From: Margaritifera margaritifera
Taxonomy: Eukaryota; Mollusca; Bivalvia; Unionida; Margaritiferidae
Reading direction: 5' to 3'
NCBI GenBank assembly: GCA_029931535.1
Contig: JAQPZY010001625.1
Coordinates: 2,116,001-2,180,000, forward strand
Length of the DNA stretch: 64,000 bases
Shown: one piece after another, positions 37,411 through 50,815 of the stretch
How positions within the stretch are numbered: position 1 is the first letter of the stretch
Layout: each line of letters starts with the position of its first letter
The notes under the pieces: model-generated
What the model was told of the DNA's origin: nothing
Databases searched by the model: none
What the model saw: the letters and a program-made list of their open reading frames with translations, nothing else
Made by a program: the position numbers and the translations under genes

Positions 37411-39456
37411 TTCCCTTTGCAGTCTTATCAAAATTACAGCAAGTAATCAGTTTTTCACCCGTACCCATGTAATTACAATTATTATTTTTATTATTTTATT
37501 GTCCTTATTATTATTATTATTATTATTATTATTAGTATAGTTCTTGTCCATTATCACGCTACACAATTCTCTTAACATCTTTCCTTTAGAACCTCCATGC
37601 ATAATTCTACTGGGATATAATTTACTTAGCAAATCTTGTAGATGGCGTTGATGACGGCCGCCATATTGTTGATAGTAATAGTTAAAACAAGGTTCCGAAA
37701 TGCGGGGGCAAGAAAAATTCGTACGGTCTCAGCCAATCAATATTGAGAATACTGTGCATGAATTTCATGGGCTTATTTGGACCAATCAGATTCACAAAAA
37801 GTGATATGTTAACGTATTGACATATCAAAAATATTAAACCAAAAACGCTGTATGTAATGTGTACCAGCTATGTGATAAATAGTTTATCCATATGTCCAAT
37901 ACACTAAGTTATCGTCAAAATTGTTCTCTAGTAGTCGATTCAGTTTTATTTGTTTATAACAGAAATACATACAAGTATGCAACAAAGTCAATAGCGACCT
38001 GAACATTTTCAATATCTATGTATAGTATATCGTATGATAATTCTTCAAACATAAGACACGCTTGAAAATGTTATATTGTCTCAACATCACATTGCGACGT
38101 TGAGTCCATTTTAGGTGAATAAAAAATACATAATGTTAACTTTTTTTATTTTATTTTTATTTGAATGAAAGCTTAGAATAAGCAAGGCTACTTCTGTTTA
38201 GTCATCACTTATTAATACCTCTGTTGGATAATGGTTGATTCCATGGGTATGAGTGATGAATTATCTTAAACACTAATTTAACTAAGAGCTAGTAATAACA
38301 GAGCTTTGGTTGAGAAGGTGACTGGCTTTCGTGTTTACAACAAGTGCATTAGACAATATTCTGAAACAGATTGGCCATAATCGTCCAGTTCATTTGTTCC
38401 CTAAAGAGAAACAATATTGTCGGAAAGATTAATGTTATCTTTCATACAGACACCATTTATGACGATAGAAAATATCGCCCATTTCCCGAGTTCATACTGC
38501 CATGCATCATAATCAAGCACGTATATCCTGTCCATTAGTCACACTGCAGTAGAGAAGCCAATCTAGAATACAATAAAAAAAGGATTCCTGCCAGTTGAGA
38601 ACTTGTTGTGGTTACTAACATGGTACTTTAGTCGCCTTTCTTCTGATCTATGCGAAGTCTTTAATTTGGCTTTTAAAACATTTTATTTTTTAATATTTAA
38701 ACTCAAAATACCATCATACCGTTAGTAAATGGTAAACATGTCAAAAAATTTATGGCAAAAAAGAGACAATCGATCTCCCTAAAGGCGATTTGTCATCACA
38801 AATCATGAACATTTCCGTAATGTCTCTTAGGCCCTGCGTGGCATTTATTATGATGGAATTTATTTTTAAAAATGTGTAGCACTGGGCTTACAAGATATAA
38901 TTAATCACATTTCAGAGGTCTCCAAATACACTTTCGATGCCTCAAAGTTCAAACATGGTGCCTACAGATTGAAGGATAAAATATACTTATTATAATATTT
39001 GTAACTTGGGTGAGAGGTTTCTATGAATTCTAGTAGCCGAGTTGTAGTTTTAGAACTTGAAGCCAAATGCTCAATATTTATACAACTATTACTCGACAAC
39101 TATAATTGATATAACCCCTCAGACAAGGTTCTAATAATTTTATTATTCTGAATAAACCACGGCGAAAGAATTTTATTTACAAATATCCCAATACGCTATC
39201 CGATTATCGATGCAAGATTAGCAGCCATTTGTGAAACGCATCGATGATTACGTACATAAAGCAATATTCCCTCTCTTTATAGAGTTTGTAAGGGATTACA
39301 TCAGTCATTTACTTTAGTTTTAACATATTGTATTGTCACAATATGATACAATGAGATTGGGCACAATTTCTAGCAACTTAATTAGCCCTCTCCATACATG
39401 ATACACGTATTGCAACATATTTCAACATGACAACAGTGTAGCAAAAGCTAATAATA

Positions 39457-39510
<54 letters not shown>

Positions 39511-40089
39511 GGCGGGGCACAATGACATCATTCGCGGTTTGAATAAGCTATTGAAATCGTCCGATATCAGCTATATATCTGCACACATGTCGCAGAAATC
39601 TTTATTTTTCATTTGCATCGCCCTTTCCCATAAGCAGGAAATCCAAGCTGACAGCTGGAAATGGCACTTAGAGTAATTTTCTCGTCAACTCGGTTCGTCG
39701 ATGACTATACATGGTACAGAACATGAAGAAACAAAATGGGGTGTCAACAAGTTGAACACGGTAATGATCAGTTTTTAATGAACTTACATTGTGTCGCAAT
39801 CTAGAATGGATAATATCTAAGGCTAGATGACCAACACTAGGCATTTTACTGGATTCGATATTTGGAGATCAACACTTTTTCAAAGCACTGTAATACATGC
39901 TACATTGTGTATTCTGTTCAAGATTGTTCCATGAGGCCACTGTTGAGGGTATAAAAGATGATTTTAGTAGAATTCAGCCTGAACTTGTAAGTGACTATAT
40001 TATTTAGAAGTCGAAGGTTATAATTTATTTGTTCGAACACAGGGGGAGGGATTAATTCAATGAGATAATCCGGAGTTTGCCTACTCGTG
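37411..40089. other. Intronic, no gene recognised
   Basis: Contains a short (TTA)n tract at about 37480-37535 and a (GA)n microsatellite at about 39463-39507. Nothing else can be named. Confidence 0.6.
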
Positions 40090-41580
40090 TAGTTTGGAAG
40101 TCATGTAACTACTCTTGCAACTTGAAGATGTAGTTTTTGAAGTTTTTCTGAACGAACATCCATCCCAGATTACACAGGCATATTCCAAAATGGGCCTAAT
40201 ATAAGCTGTATACAGTTTAAATACAATTTTCCTGCTAAGTTGTATTTCAGCTTTCGAAGATTGGCTATTCAAAATGATGCTGTTTTTAGAATGCTATCAA
40301 TATGGCAAGTCAATTTCTGATACTTGACGCAAGTAGTAATTGAAAGTAGTAATCGAAGAAGTTCAGGAATATTTGTTACTTTGTTGTTCGTAAATAAAAC
40401 CCCAGCCATTTTTTTTCTGGATTAAACTGTATGAGCCATTGCTTGTACCATTTATGTAGTTTATTCATGAGTAGTGCAATATCATTGACGTAGATTAGAA
40501 ACCGGAGGGGTCCAAGTACGGATCTTTGTGGTACACCAGTACTTACAATCGTTGTTCGTGAATAAATATCACGCAAAAGAACCATTTGTTTCATATTACT
40601 AAGATAGTTTTCAAACCATTTCAGCAGATTACCTGAAACACCGTATTCGTTTAGTTTAAATATTAAGCCTCTGTGCCTGACCCGATCAAAAGCTTTAGAT
40701 AGATCACAAAATACGGTACAAGAATGTTGAGATTGTTCCAGTGACTTATATATACTATAATACAATTTAATAAGTTGAAACGCAGTTGAGTGACTGGGAA
40801 GGAATCCTGATTGATACTTGTAAAATAGACAGTTTTTGTGAAAGTAATTATTAACGTTCAAAAATGCATCTTTATAACATTTTTGCGACACAGCTAAGTG
40901 GAGATATATGTTTATAATTGGAAACTTTGTATAAATCACCTTTTTTAGGAATGGGAAGAATATGCGCAAGTTTCCCTTCATCTGGAAATTTTATATCCTT
41001 CAACGACGGATTAAAAAGAATTTTTAGTGGTGCTCCGATCGTTTCACTGACTGCTTTAAGCATTCTGTGACTAACGCCATCAGTCTCAGTCGTTTTATTG
41101 ACAGGAATGGATTTAATAATATCTGTAATGTCTTTTTCAGAGATTGCAATTTCATTCAGGGTATCAAAGCAATTTTTTTTAAACTAGGGAGGGAAACATT
41201 ACTATCATCAACAGATGTAATCGAAGTAAATTACTCATTTAAGAATTTAGCTGCAAAAATAAACATTATTAAAGTGATTTAGTAATTTTCCAAAATGTTT
41301 TGGAATCTTTTTTCTCGGAATCTGAAAGATCTGCATCAATATTATCCATATATTGCTCTTTAGCATACTTCTTCATGTTATGTACTTTATTCATGATTTG
41401 TTTGTATTTATACTAATCGTATGGCCTACCATGTCTGAGAACAAATTTACGTGTTCTGTCCCTTTTCAATAGATGAGAACATAATTTCAAGTTTTTTGTG
41501 ATTGACATAATTTGCTGGTTAATTTGGCCTACAGCTGGAGAAATGTATTGATTTGAAAGTTGAAACATAGACTTCATACA
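40090..41580 (-). pseudogene. LINE (non-LTR retrotransposon) remnant
   Basis: On the - strand from 41500 downward: NMKKYAKEQYMDN and DSKTFWKITKSL (pre-RT), ISEKDITDIIKSIPVNKTTE and DGVSHRMLKAV, FPDEGKLAHILPIPKKGD and NYKHISPLS (finger), CDLSKAFDRVRHRGL (RT block A, catalytic Asp), GVPQRSVLGPLRFLIYVND (palm). It then jumps to HKWYKQWLIQFNPEKK and finally YTAYIRPILEYACVIWD. The block holding the FADD active site is missing between the palm and the W...FNP segment, so there is an internal deletion as well as stops. The order is that of jockey/CR1-like LINE reverse transcriptases; the exact clade is uncertain. Confidence 0.85.
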
Positions 41581-41795
41581 GTGTTAAAACTGTATACTAA
41601 ATAATTTCAATGCAGATCGAATAAATCTGGAGTTATATTTCTAGATGAGATCATAATGTAAAATTAGTGAGACTGGACAATACATTCCAAAATCACACAT
41701 GCTGATATTGAACACATTTCTTGTACGAACATAATGAGAATCGCTAGGTAGGTAGGTGTAGGTGTTGAGACGAACGTCTACGTCTGCACACACAG

Positions 41796-41876
<81 letters not shown>

Positions 41877-43290
41877 CGTGGCAATGACCCTTATGGCACC
41901 AGAAACCAAATTTTCATTATTTCATATTATGAGAAGTCTGTGTCTCTCCAGTCAATCTGCAATATTTTTCCACTTACAAAACCAATAGCTTTCTAGTAGC
42001 ACGTCGGTGAAAATTTACACTTTTGTGAAACGTTGACCTCAGTGACGACATGGGTGTCATTACAATGATACATGCGCTTACTCAAATGCGAATTGTAAAA
42101 GGAAACCTATATACCTAGATACAAATTACAGGCTGAAATAAAATTCACGAGCTTTCATTTCTTCTTACATTGTTCTACTTTTTTTTTTGTTATAGGTAAT
42201 ATCCTGGTGTCACAAAATGGTGGTGGTGCTGGTAGGTATTTTAGACCATGCTAAAAGAGTATGGAACCTTTCTAGACAGCTCGATTTAAGTCCTTTGAGT
42301 CAATAAGCGCAGGAAAAATATCACTACATATATGCAATGTTAGAAGTAAACAATACGTTTTCGCACATGAATGGGCGTGTATTTTTGCTGTACTTCGCAA
42401 AAACGAACGGAGACATTGAAGATACATATTTGTATGTGATATTTCATCACTGCAGACCCACAAATGCATGTGTGATGGTTAGCTTTATGTACTTAGCACT
42501 CGTGTCCACGGTCTGAATGACTCTGACTTTGAATCATCTCAAATACTTTATGCAGAGTTTTCTGGACCTTCACATTCTTACCAAAACAATCGACTTATTA
42601 TCAGAAATAGGATCCAAGTCCTAGCAGAGTCTAAGCAGGAGTGACGTTTTAATATAGGTCTTTCTTTTCCCTACCTAAATCATACCAAAATGACTACAAA
42701 TAGAATGGTAGCACCTTATTCCCATGTATCCGTGTCCTGCAAGTATTAAAGGTGGTGCCAAGGATATCAATAACTAACTGCTCTAAGACCCTAGCTTGTT
42801 TGCTGTAAGTTTGGGTTTGTTTCCTTTTTTGTGGCAGCTGTAAGATGCTGGATAGCTTTGCGATATTTTATTTTATTTTTCGATCGTTCTGAGCTGACAC
42901 CTTTATTTAGAAGGAAAGATATGGCAACTGGATGAGATACGTACTCGTAATTGAAGTTCTATAGATGATATAGTAGTACAATATGATTAAATCAATATAT
43001 TTTATTGTATAAAAAAATATATTTATGCGACTATTTAAAAAGTCTATAAATCAAAATGCACCGAATGCCAAACTTATAGATAAATAAATAATGCACATAA
43101 TAACAAATTATATGACGAGCTTTTTATTCCCACTACACAAGTGGGGAACTATTAGGGCGCATGAGTATGTGTCTGTGCATTATGACATATCGTCTCCACA
43201 CCCAAGCCTGACTGAATATAACTGATGTCCAGCTTAAAAGTATAAATGATCAGAAGATATAATGTTGTCATAAATAGTTGAAAATATATT
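41581..43290. other. Intronic with (AC)n(AT)n microsatellite
   Basis: The compound AC/AT repeat spans about 41789-41872. The remaining sequence has no recognisable gene. Confidence 0.6.
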
Positions 43291-43297
43291 TTTGCAT

Positions 43298-43400
43298 AAG
43301 ACAAGTAGAAGAGTCACACACGGTTTTTGCATTGGACAAGTAGAAACGCCACACACGGCTTTTGCATTGGACAAGTAGAAAAACCACACACGGTTTTTGT
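43298..43400. repeat. Three roughly 35-bp tandem repeats
   Basis: Units like ACAAGTAGAAACGCCACACA CGGTTTTTGCATTGG, the last one partial. Confidence 0.85.
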
Positions 43401-44205
43401 TTTTAATTGCATATTCATGAATATGAGATGAATAACTTGAAATTGCAAAAATAGTCATGAATAGAAGAAAACAGTTGTTGAAGGAAATTATTTATAGTTA
43501 AGTAGATCAAACGTTATCGTTCAGCCGAATGAAAGTTGCACACATTATTGTACAAATAAAGTCTAAAATATTACTTAGATTAAACATAATCTGACATCCG
43601 TTGGAAAATAGCATGGGACCAAAGATAAAAGGCAAGCACTTTTCTTGAAATAATATTGAAAAAGAAAGCTGAACCTATAGTAATCTGACATCAACTGTCA
43701 TATACACCATAACATAAAATAGAAATATAACAGGTAATTTTGCTGAGATACAACTGAAAACAAACTGCAATTAAGAAAATATGGCAAGATGACATAAAAT
43801 CTTACACCCACCGTCAAATATAATGTAACTTAAGAAATATAGCAGACACTTATCTTTAGATAGTCTTAATAACGAACTAAAAATATGGATATATCAAGCA
43901 GATCAGAGATAATCTGGCATCTACCGTAAAATATCATTTATTTTGGCTAAGGTAGCACAGTACATTAATCCTACTTACAATACAAACAATCGTGAAAAGT
44001 CCCTCAAATTGCGATACATAGTGACAAGACATAAACTACGGAATAGACATACATATGAACAGTATACAAGATGAGAAAAAAAAAGTTAAAGGCAAGTACT
44101 GATATCACTGATATTGAACATAAATACAAGTGTATAGAGCGATCTAAACGCTTGATAAAAAGGAGAGGGACGACATATAAACCTGACAACATGGCGTACA
44201 AACCA
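43401..44205. other. Intronic, nothing recognised
   Basis: AT-rich sequence. Loosely recurrent phrases (AATCTGACATC..CTGTCATATA, AATATAG.AG) suggest an old diverged repeat, not further resolved. Confidence 0.4.
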
Positions 44206-44732
44206 AGCATCTTGCAATGAAAAACAGAGAATCTTGCAATTAAAAACAGAGCATCTTGCAATGAAAAACCGATCATCTTGCAGTGAAAAACCGAGCATCT
44301 TGCAATGAAAAACAGAGAATCTTGCAATGACAATCAGAGAATCTTGCAATGAAAAACCGAGCATCTTGCAATGAAAAACAGAGAATCTTGCAATGAAAAA
44401 CAGAGCAACCTGCAATGGAAACCCATCCGAGCATTTTGCAATGAAAAACAGAGTATCTTGTAATGAAAAACAGAGAATCCTGCAGCGAAAAACAGACCAT
44501 CTTGCAATGAAAAACAGACCATATTGCAATGAGAAACAGCGCATCTTGCAACGAAAAACAGAGCATCTTGCAACGAAAAACAGAGCATCTTGTAATGAAA
44601 AACAGAGCATCTTGCAATGAAAAACCGAGTATCTTGCAATGAAAAACCGCATCTTGCAGTGAAAATCAGATCATCTTACAATGAAAAACCGACCATCTTG
44701 CAATGAAAAACAGAGCATCTTGCAATGAATAA
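44206..44732. repeat. 22-bp minisatellite, about 24 copies
   Basis: Unit AGCATCTTGCAATGAAAAAC AG with a few length variants. Because 22 is not divisible by three and the unit has no stop in any - strand frame, all three - strand frames stay open and give the same repeat peptide (CFSLQDALFFIARCSVFHCK). It is not a gene. Confidence 0.95.
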
Positions 44733-47700
44733 CCAAGCAACTGATAATAAAAATAATGAACCTTTCTTTTTAAGAACTGAAGAATTTACTTCATACAAAA
44801 AACCACTCGGTCACTTATTTCTGTAGATTGATAAACTAGATTGAGTAAAGAGTAGGGACAATTGTCATGGAGTGATTGTTTCACGGGTTAGGAGAGTTCA
44901 TATGTAACCTTAGCCTAACCTATTTAATTAAACAAGTGGAAAACATGTTAAAGTTTCAAAAGTGAAGTGCATATGATGTGTGTCCGCTCCAGTTCATAAT
45001 GCAATTTATGATGAAAGGTTGGTTTAAAAAAGCTTTTACATAAACAAGAAGAGGTGAGGAAGTCATTATAATATTAATGATAATAATTACTATTATTATT
45101 ATTATTATTATTATTATTTTCCTTTACGTTTCTTCACTATTCAAGTATTAAGCTGAATGCAAAGCCGTCAAGAATATAGTTACTTGTGGATTCAAACACT
45201 CTCAAAAGTGTGCTAACTTTTGAATGATTACGTAGATTTGAGTTAAATGAATAGGCATTGCTGTGTCTGTCTACAGTGAAATGTGTTGGGCGGACAGAAC
45301 ATTGTAGTTGTAATTAGTATATAATTTTATTTTCCTAGATGACAAAACATCCAGCAAAGGTTGTATGATAATTCGGGTTGTACCAAATTGACTGCTACTT
45401 TAGATCGAGATTAAAGTTTATACCCAAATCCTAGACGTTATGGAACAAGTCTTACGCTAAATAGTTTTAACTCTATACGCACAACTAGCAAGAAGTGGAT
45501 GGATTCACAGTAATGTCTTCAAGTATGCCGATATAGCTGCAGCATGAGTAAAATCCAAAAACCTAGCAATTAAACATCCTGTAATGAGCATTGTGCTGTG
45601 ACTCTGCAAAGGGATCCTTTGCCTTCTTACATTTAGATCTGGTGAGCTTAATGCGAATATAGAGAGAGGGCGTGGGGGACACAAGAAAGCTGGTCTTGAC
45701 GACGGGGAATAAAGCCTGGAGACTTCCACTATCTCCAATTACTATTAATAACCACCAACCGATCTGCAACTGCTAGAGAGTTACGGTGAAAGGGTAGTTA
45801 TGGCCAACGTAAAGCTTATGTTAATTCTCTGCCACTGTACCTTCCTCTATTAATGATCTTTGTACTTTTTATTTATATACAGTATGTCAATTGGATAGAT
45901 TACCGTTCTACAACTAAAGGCAAAATCATTTCTGTAGTTCTGCAGATATATTTCAGCATTCTACGAGTCGTTGTATTCTTATGTTCGGTAATGTAGATAT
46001 CCAGTGATACCAATTAAGAAAAAAGAATACTGGGAAGAGAATCATAAAGTTCTATACATTTTATTGCTTCTTTTAAGAAGAAAACAATCACACCAGATAT
46101 AAAGCCTAGAGAGGCAAATATGCAAGAACCAGAGCACGTCTTGCTCTCACGTTATGGTGTTTTCAGTGACAATTGTGTGAAAATCCACTCTGGAATTTAT
46201 TGTTGTTGTAGTACACTCAGCAGTACTGGACAGGCCCATAAAGAAGACACATGAAAATACACACTAGATATTTTTGTTTTGTATAACATGGTGCAAGTGC
46301 AATCCAATTCACGGTTAAGGGGGGGGGGGGGGCATGATAAGGAAACTTACAAAGCTGTAAGCTTTTAGTATATATATCATTCCCTGTAGGATCGATAAAC
46401 ATATGACGGACACCATTCCATATCTTCCAGAGAGGAAAAGATATAGTCGCATTGTATGACAACTTGGAGGCAGTTGTCAAAATAACGTATAGTGTTCATT
46501 GAAAACAAATCATTGATAGTATCGGTCAATATCAACCGGAAACCCATAACAAATTTACAACAATTTCACGTAATCCAAAAGTGTCAGTGAAAAAAAAAAC
46601 AACAAACAAACAAACTTCTAACATAGTCAATGTCGCCTGATACTACGTCAATACCGCCAGCTTCAAGGCCTTTTGCCAGCAATTTTGGTAGAATCCCCAC
46701 TGGTCAGCTTCATTCACATCTTACAAAATATATGCACGCAGCGGGTAACGAATTACCCACCATTAACAACAACCGACCCGAGAACAAAGGCTAAAAATCA
46801 ATATTTACCTGTCGGTTTATTAGAGCTTAAGACAGATCATGCTACACGAAGCAGTCATAACGGAAACATACATACGATTACCGTATCTGACTACCGAAAA
46901 GTCTAACAAGTTTATTCTGAGTGAGCACCGCTGTACTACCTCACGGATATAATTTTGGGATGGAATTGTAGCTTTGGAGTGGAACTGAGAATGTTTTACT
47001 AAATGGGCGTTAGAGATCATCTTTTTGTGGCTCATGATAATTAGCGTACACGCTTTCAATACAGGAGACAAGTTGAACTGTATTTGATCTAAAGATAGCA
47101 TGATAGAAACTTCACAATCTTTCATGCATGAATTATAAACATAACAATGGTTTTGTAATGAGTGACTTCCTATTTAGGATTCATGAATTTATGCTTAATG
47201 CCCTTTGTTTACAATACAAATGGGGATACTTACGACAGACTGCCTTTGTTTCCTATTAGCCCCATTTGGTAATCTTTCTCTTTTACTTTCCAAATTGTGG
47301 AGTTATAACAACATCCCCCAGAAGGTGTACGCGTTCTATTAGATAGTAAGCGTAAGCAGGTAACATTAATTAGACAATAGTAATCTTATTCCACAAAAGA
47401 GAAAAGATTGAATAGTAATGTATTATAAGCATATTGTTGGGTTATTCAAATGACGGGAGGGGGGGGCAGAGGAAGGAGGGACACAAAAAATGTACGCTTC
47501 TCGATAAGCCAGTACCGCAAGCTGTTCAGAGTCGAATCCTATATCCAATATGAGCTACTGCGGCGGAACATCAGAAGATTATCAATATAGATAGCGGTTT
47601 TTAGTTTCTAGAGACTTTTACTTCATATATCAGCGATCATTTTTACCAAAATTTCCTTACATTCTATGCCAGGCCTGAAGATGTAGGTTTTGCATATATT

Positions 47701-47879
47701 AAGGAGTGAAACACCTGAAGGAGAGAAGTCTGATAGTCATGGTTGCCGCACATCTCAAGTTCACAGTAGTGTGCTTAGTTTTCAGACTTAAAACCTTATA
47801 AAAGCCATAAACAGCTTTATCACAGAGAAAATTTTAAAATTTCATACCTATTATGGATCAAGTTTAAAGAGCAAGTTCG
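44733..47879. other. Intronic, no gene recognised
   Basis: Contains a (TTA)n tract at about 45085-45118, a run of about 14 G at 46319-46332 and a G-rich stretch at 47455-47480. No coding motif is recognised. Confidence 0.55.
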
Positions 47880-48140
47880 AGAGCTCTGGCGAAGTTGGTT
47901 ATAAGAAAGAGATGCCAAGCTTACCCTGCTGACGAAGGAAGCGGGCACTCAAGAACAAGGTTGAATTATTCTCCAGCTCGAAGTAAGGAGATTATTAAGA
48001 CAGATACTTATCATGGTTGGCAACCGTTTCTTGACTATATGACCCATTGTCAGCATTGTGCAGTGATTGGTGACTGGATTGAAAGCGAGAAGGGTTGCAC
48101 TTAACAGCATGCTTAAGGAAGGATGCTCTCCAAATCTTGA

Positions 48141-48337
48141 TTGGGAAGCCGCGGTAGCTCAGTCGGTAAAGTGTCCATCTCGTAATCCAAGAGTCGAGGA
48201 GTCGATACCCGAGCACGACAACCCGCATCGACTGCCTCGGTGTCCTTGGGAAATGCACTTAGTTGACATTTCCTCGGCATGATATAGTCTACAATGTGTT
48301 AAAAGTACCGTTAAAACCAACAAAAACAAAACAAACT
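48141..48337 (+). mobile_element. tRNA-derived SINE with 9-bp target-site duplication
   Basis: The tRNA-like head GCCGCGGTAGCTCAGTCGG contains box A (TAGCTCAGTCGG, 48155-48166), and box B is GAGTCGATACC (48199-48209). The body has CTGCCTCGGTGTCCTTGGGA AATGCACTT, a motif like the conserved core of several invertebrate SINE families, and an A-rich 3' tail (48316-48337). AAATCTTGA occurs at both 48132-48140 and 48338-48346, a perfect target-site duplication. The insertion splits the gypsy remnant, so it is younger than that element's decay or insertion. Confidence 0.85.
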
Positions 48338-48461
48338 AAAATCTTGACAGATCTTCAAGTCCATTCCGGTCAAGTGGAGTTTGGAAAACCCCTTCATACT
48401 TGATACAGATGCGAGTTGTAAAGCAATAGGAGCAGAACCTTCTCAAAAAATTGAACGAAAG

Positions 48462-48660
48462 AAAGTGTGGTAGCTCCCTCCAGTTTGTGCCTGGACGAGA
48501 TCGAACTCCAATGACGTGTCACGCATCGTGAGCTTTTGGCCGACGTACACCTTATTCGATATTTCAAGACCTATTTCTAAAGCGACATGTTCAAAGTGCG
48601 CACCAATCACATTAGCCGCTGGTTGGAACATCATATAACTTCGCAATTGAACACTGCCTC
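48462..48660 (-). mobile_element. Possible second tRNA-derived insertion
   Basis: On the - strand GGAGTTCGATCTCG resembles a box B (GGTTCGANNCC), with GGCCAAAAGCTCACGATGCG about 35 bp upstream where box A should be, but that match is poor. The stretch interrupts the gypsy coding order. No target-site duplication was found. Low confidence. Confidence 0.25.
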
Positions 48661-49490
48661 ATGACACGCCATGCCAATGACGATGGTTTTATCCACTTGC
48701 CCTGCTCACGCACTATGAAGTACTCCACTATTCGGCTGGACAATGTTGCTTATTTTGAAGTTGTGACTTTGTCTAGAGTGATTGGTTGGTTTGAGGCTGG
48801 GCGAAGCCCCTCTTGGGAAGAAATTTCTTAAGACAGTGCCGAATCCAAGGCTTTATGGGGAAAGTACATTTTATTGAAAATGTCAGACGGGATGCTTTTG
48901 AGAGGATGGCCTGATCGTTATAGCAAGCCACATAAAAATCGTTTTGCAGTACAGCCTGCTGCGTGAGATCTTGAAACAATGCCATCATTGAGCCAGCGGT
49001 TGAAATTATGTGTTTAAAGTACTACTGGCCTGATATGATGGATGATATTCGAGAGCATTAAACTACATGCTCCGTTTGCACTCAGAACAAGCATTCCAAC
49101 CCCAAAGCGACGAGCGAAAGTACATGGAATAACAGATGGTGAAGCGAGTGAACTCGTAGCGCTCAATGTTTTGGACCTCTTACTACGAAAGAGCTGCAAA
49201 ATTCACGAGGATTGAGGTGATGTTTTTACCTAATATCGAAGCTACCACAAGATTTTAATTTTCCTACGGATCGTTTAGTGGGCTAAACACCACACTACGC
49301 CCAGAAGAATCTATGACAGTTGGTGTTAAAAATAGTGAGGTTATGTGGCTGGTTAATAAGGGATAGCCAAACTCTAATTTTACACCTGTATGTTTTTTCT
49401 TCAGATTGGTATGATTCATCAATAGGCCATTCTAATCCGAAATTCGATATTTCATGTCACTTACCACGAAACATGACCCAAACACCTATG

Positions 49491-49562
49491 CATTATGCGA
49501 CGGCAGATCAGGGTCTATGTTGTTTGCATTTGGACCCGGGTGATACGCGAGTATATACGGTA
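49491..49562. mobile_element. Hairpin MITE, copy 3 (right-end fragment)
   Basis: Only the right third of the element remains: GACGGCAGATCAGGGTCTAT GTTGTTTGCATTTGGACCCG followed by ACGCGAGTATATACGGTA. Confidence 0.8.
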
Positions 49563-49569
49563 CTCCTCT

Positions 49570-50600
49570 GGAGATCTATTGAACAAATAGCATAGTACTC
49601 TATGTAGTGACTGAGAAGCAGGTTTTAACATCTTATGATTAATGGCGTCGGCACATCTCGCCTTATTGACAGCTAAAGTGTTTATAACATCCAAGACGGC
49701 CTGTTCAGTAACCTTAATATTTGATAGTTCATTATAAGTCCTAAGATAGACTTCTGTAACGGTCTGATTTTGATCGTAGATTGTCGGTATTGGCAATAAA
49801 TAGGAGTTTGAAATTTCAGCTTTTTCAATATCTTCATATGCAAATAAATCGGATTGACGAGGATCTGAGGATTGCAGAGGTGGTATTTGGTTTGTAGATT
49901 TCGATTTTGTCATGAAATATCTAGTGATTCTCCCAAACTTTCTGGGATTGTTTATACTAGCGAATTTTACGCTTGCATCAAAGCTGAAATTAAATCGTTG
50001 TTTAGCCTACTTTTTCATATTATTAACTTTATTTCTTAATTATTTTTTTTTAATAATTATTCTAAACTACTGAGATGCTGATACGAATAACGTCTTTTCG
50101 AGCTCTATCCGTATTCTACTCATCGTCTTGATAGCTGAATCATTGCATATTTTATCGTCTGGTCTTAGCACGACCCTTTTACTTAGAATGCAATCTCTGA
50201 CAAAAGTTAAGAACGTAGTGCGGAAACTATTAACACAATCATTAACATTCGAGTAGTGAGCAAATAAAATTGATTCAAATTAAAGCTATTGAACTGCTCA
50301 TTATATTTATTAAAGTCTACATCCTTATAATTGTAAACATTTCGTTCGAAACAGCGATTAAGTTTCACTGCTAAATCGATATAACAAAAAGCTATTCTAC
50401 GATCACCACTTATACTACGGTCTTCGGCATTTGTACCCTCTTCTATGATTTTGATATTATCGGTAACAAGTATTGGGTCCAACAAAGCCGAGAAGTTGTC
50501 TGTCACTCTTGTGCAGATTATCTTAATAAACAAAGAGAAATCTTCTCTATGGCTCATTCAAAAGCTTCTCCTCTGTCTGCATGGCACTACAAATTAATTA
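49570..50600 (-). pseudogene. Second LINE remnant (endonuclease end to pre-RT)
   Basis: The - strand from 50557 reads NFSALLDPILVTDNIK, SGDRRIAFCYIDL (the S.D(H/R)R motif near the end of an AP endonuclease), NVYNYKDVDFNKYNEQFNSF, then in another frame VVLRPDDKICNDSAIKTMSR and NKVNNMKK. From 49913 to about 49590 it reads KSTNQIPPLQSSD, LPIPTIYDQNQTVTEVYLRT, ELSNIKVTEQAVLDVI and NKARCADAINHKMLKPAS, the segment just before the RT domain. The RT domain itself is missing. It is related to, but distinct from, the LINE at 40090-41580. Frames are interrupted. Confidence 0.8.
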
Positions 50601-50815
50601 ATACTAGAGTGCAATTATTTTACTGATTGTTGCCTGTAAAATGTGATAAGAAATTTATCGCTTAAATATTAACAAAATCGAAATAAGAGTCGTCAAACTG
50701 TCAAATATATCTGCATATATCTGCTACTGTTTCCTTCAATGTCTCATTAAAACATAAGTTAGAAATTACACAATGTGATAACGCTGAAGGTTAAGCACAG
50801 CTACAATGCCGAATC
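50601..50815. other. Intronic, nothing recognised
   Basis: Short unique AT-rich stretch between the LINE remnant and a MITE. Confidence 0.5.

Larger units (their letters stand above)
47880..49260 (+). pseudogene. Ty3/gypsy LTR retrotransposon remnant
   Basis: The + strand shows, with frame changes, ALNSMLKEGCSPNL (end of RT/connection), then after the inserted SINE FILDTDASCKAIGAEPSQKI (start of RNase H, with its catalytic-type DTDAS), and much later YWPDMMDDIREH, a stop and TTCSVCTQNKHSN, the His/Cys zinc finger of a gypsy integrase (CxxC intact). These are ordered as in a gypsy polyprotein (RT, RNase H, integrase). LTRs, gag and protease are not seen. Stops are frequent. The stretch about 48462-48660 does not fit the polyprotein and may be a second insertion. 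Confidence 0.7.

Noticed and set aside
44086..44652. 188-codon - strand open frame rich in Phe, Cys and Leu
   Set aside because: Product of the 22-bp repeat, which stays open in every - strand frame.
48148..48220. Functional tRNA gene
   Set aside because: Box A and box B are present, but the sequence is imperfect and is continued by a SINE core, an A-rich tail and target-site duplications. It is a SINE head, not a tRNA gene.
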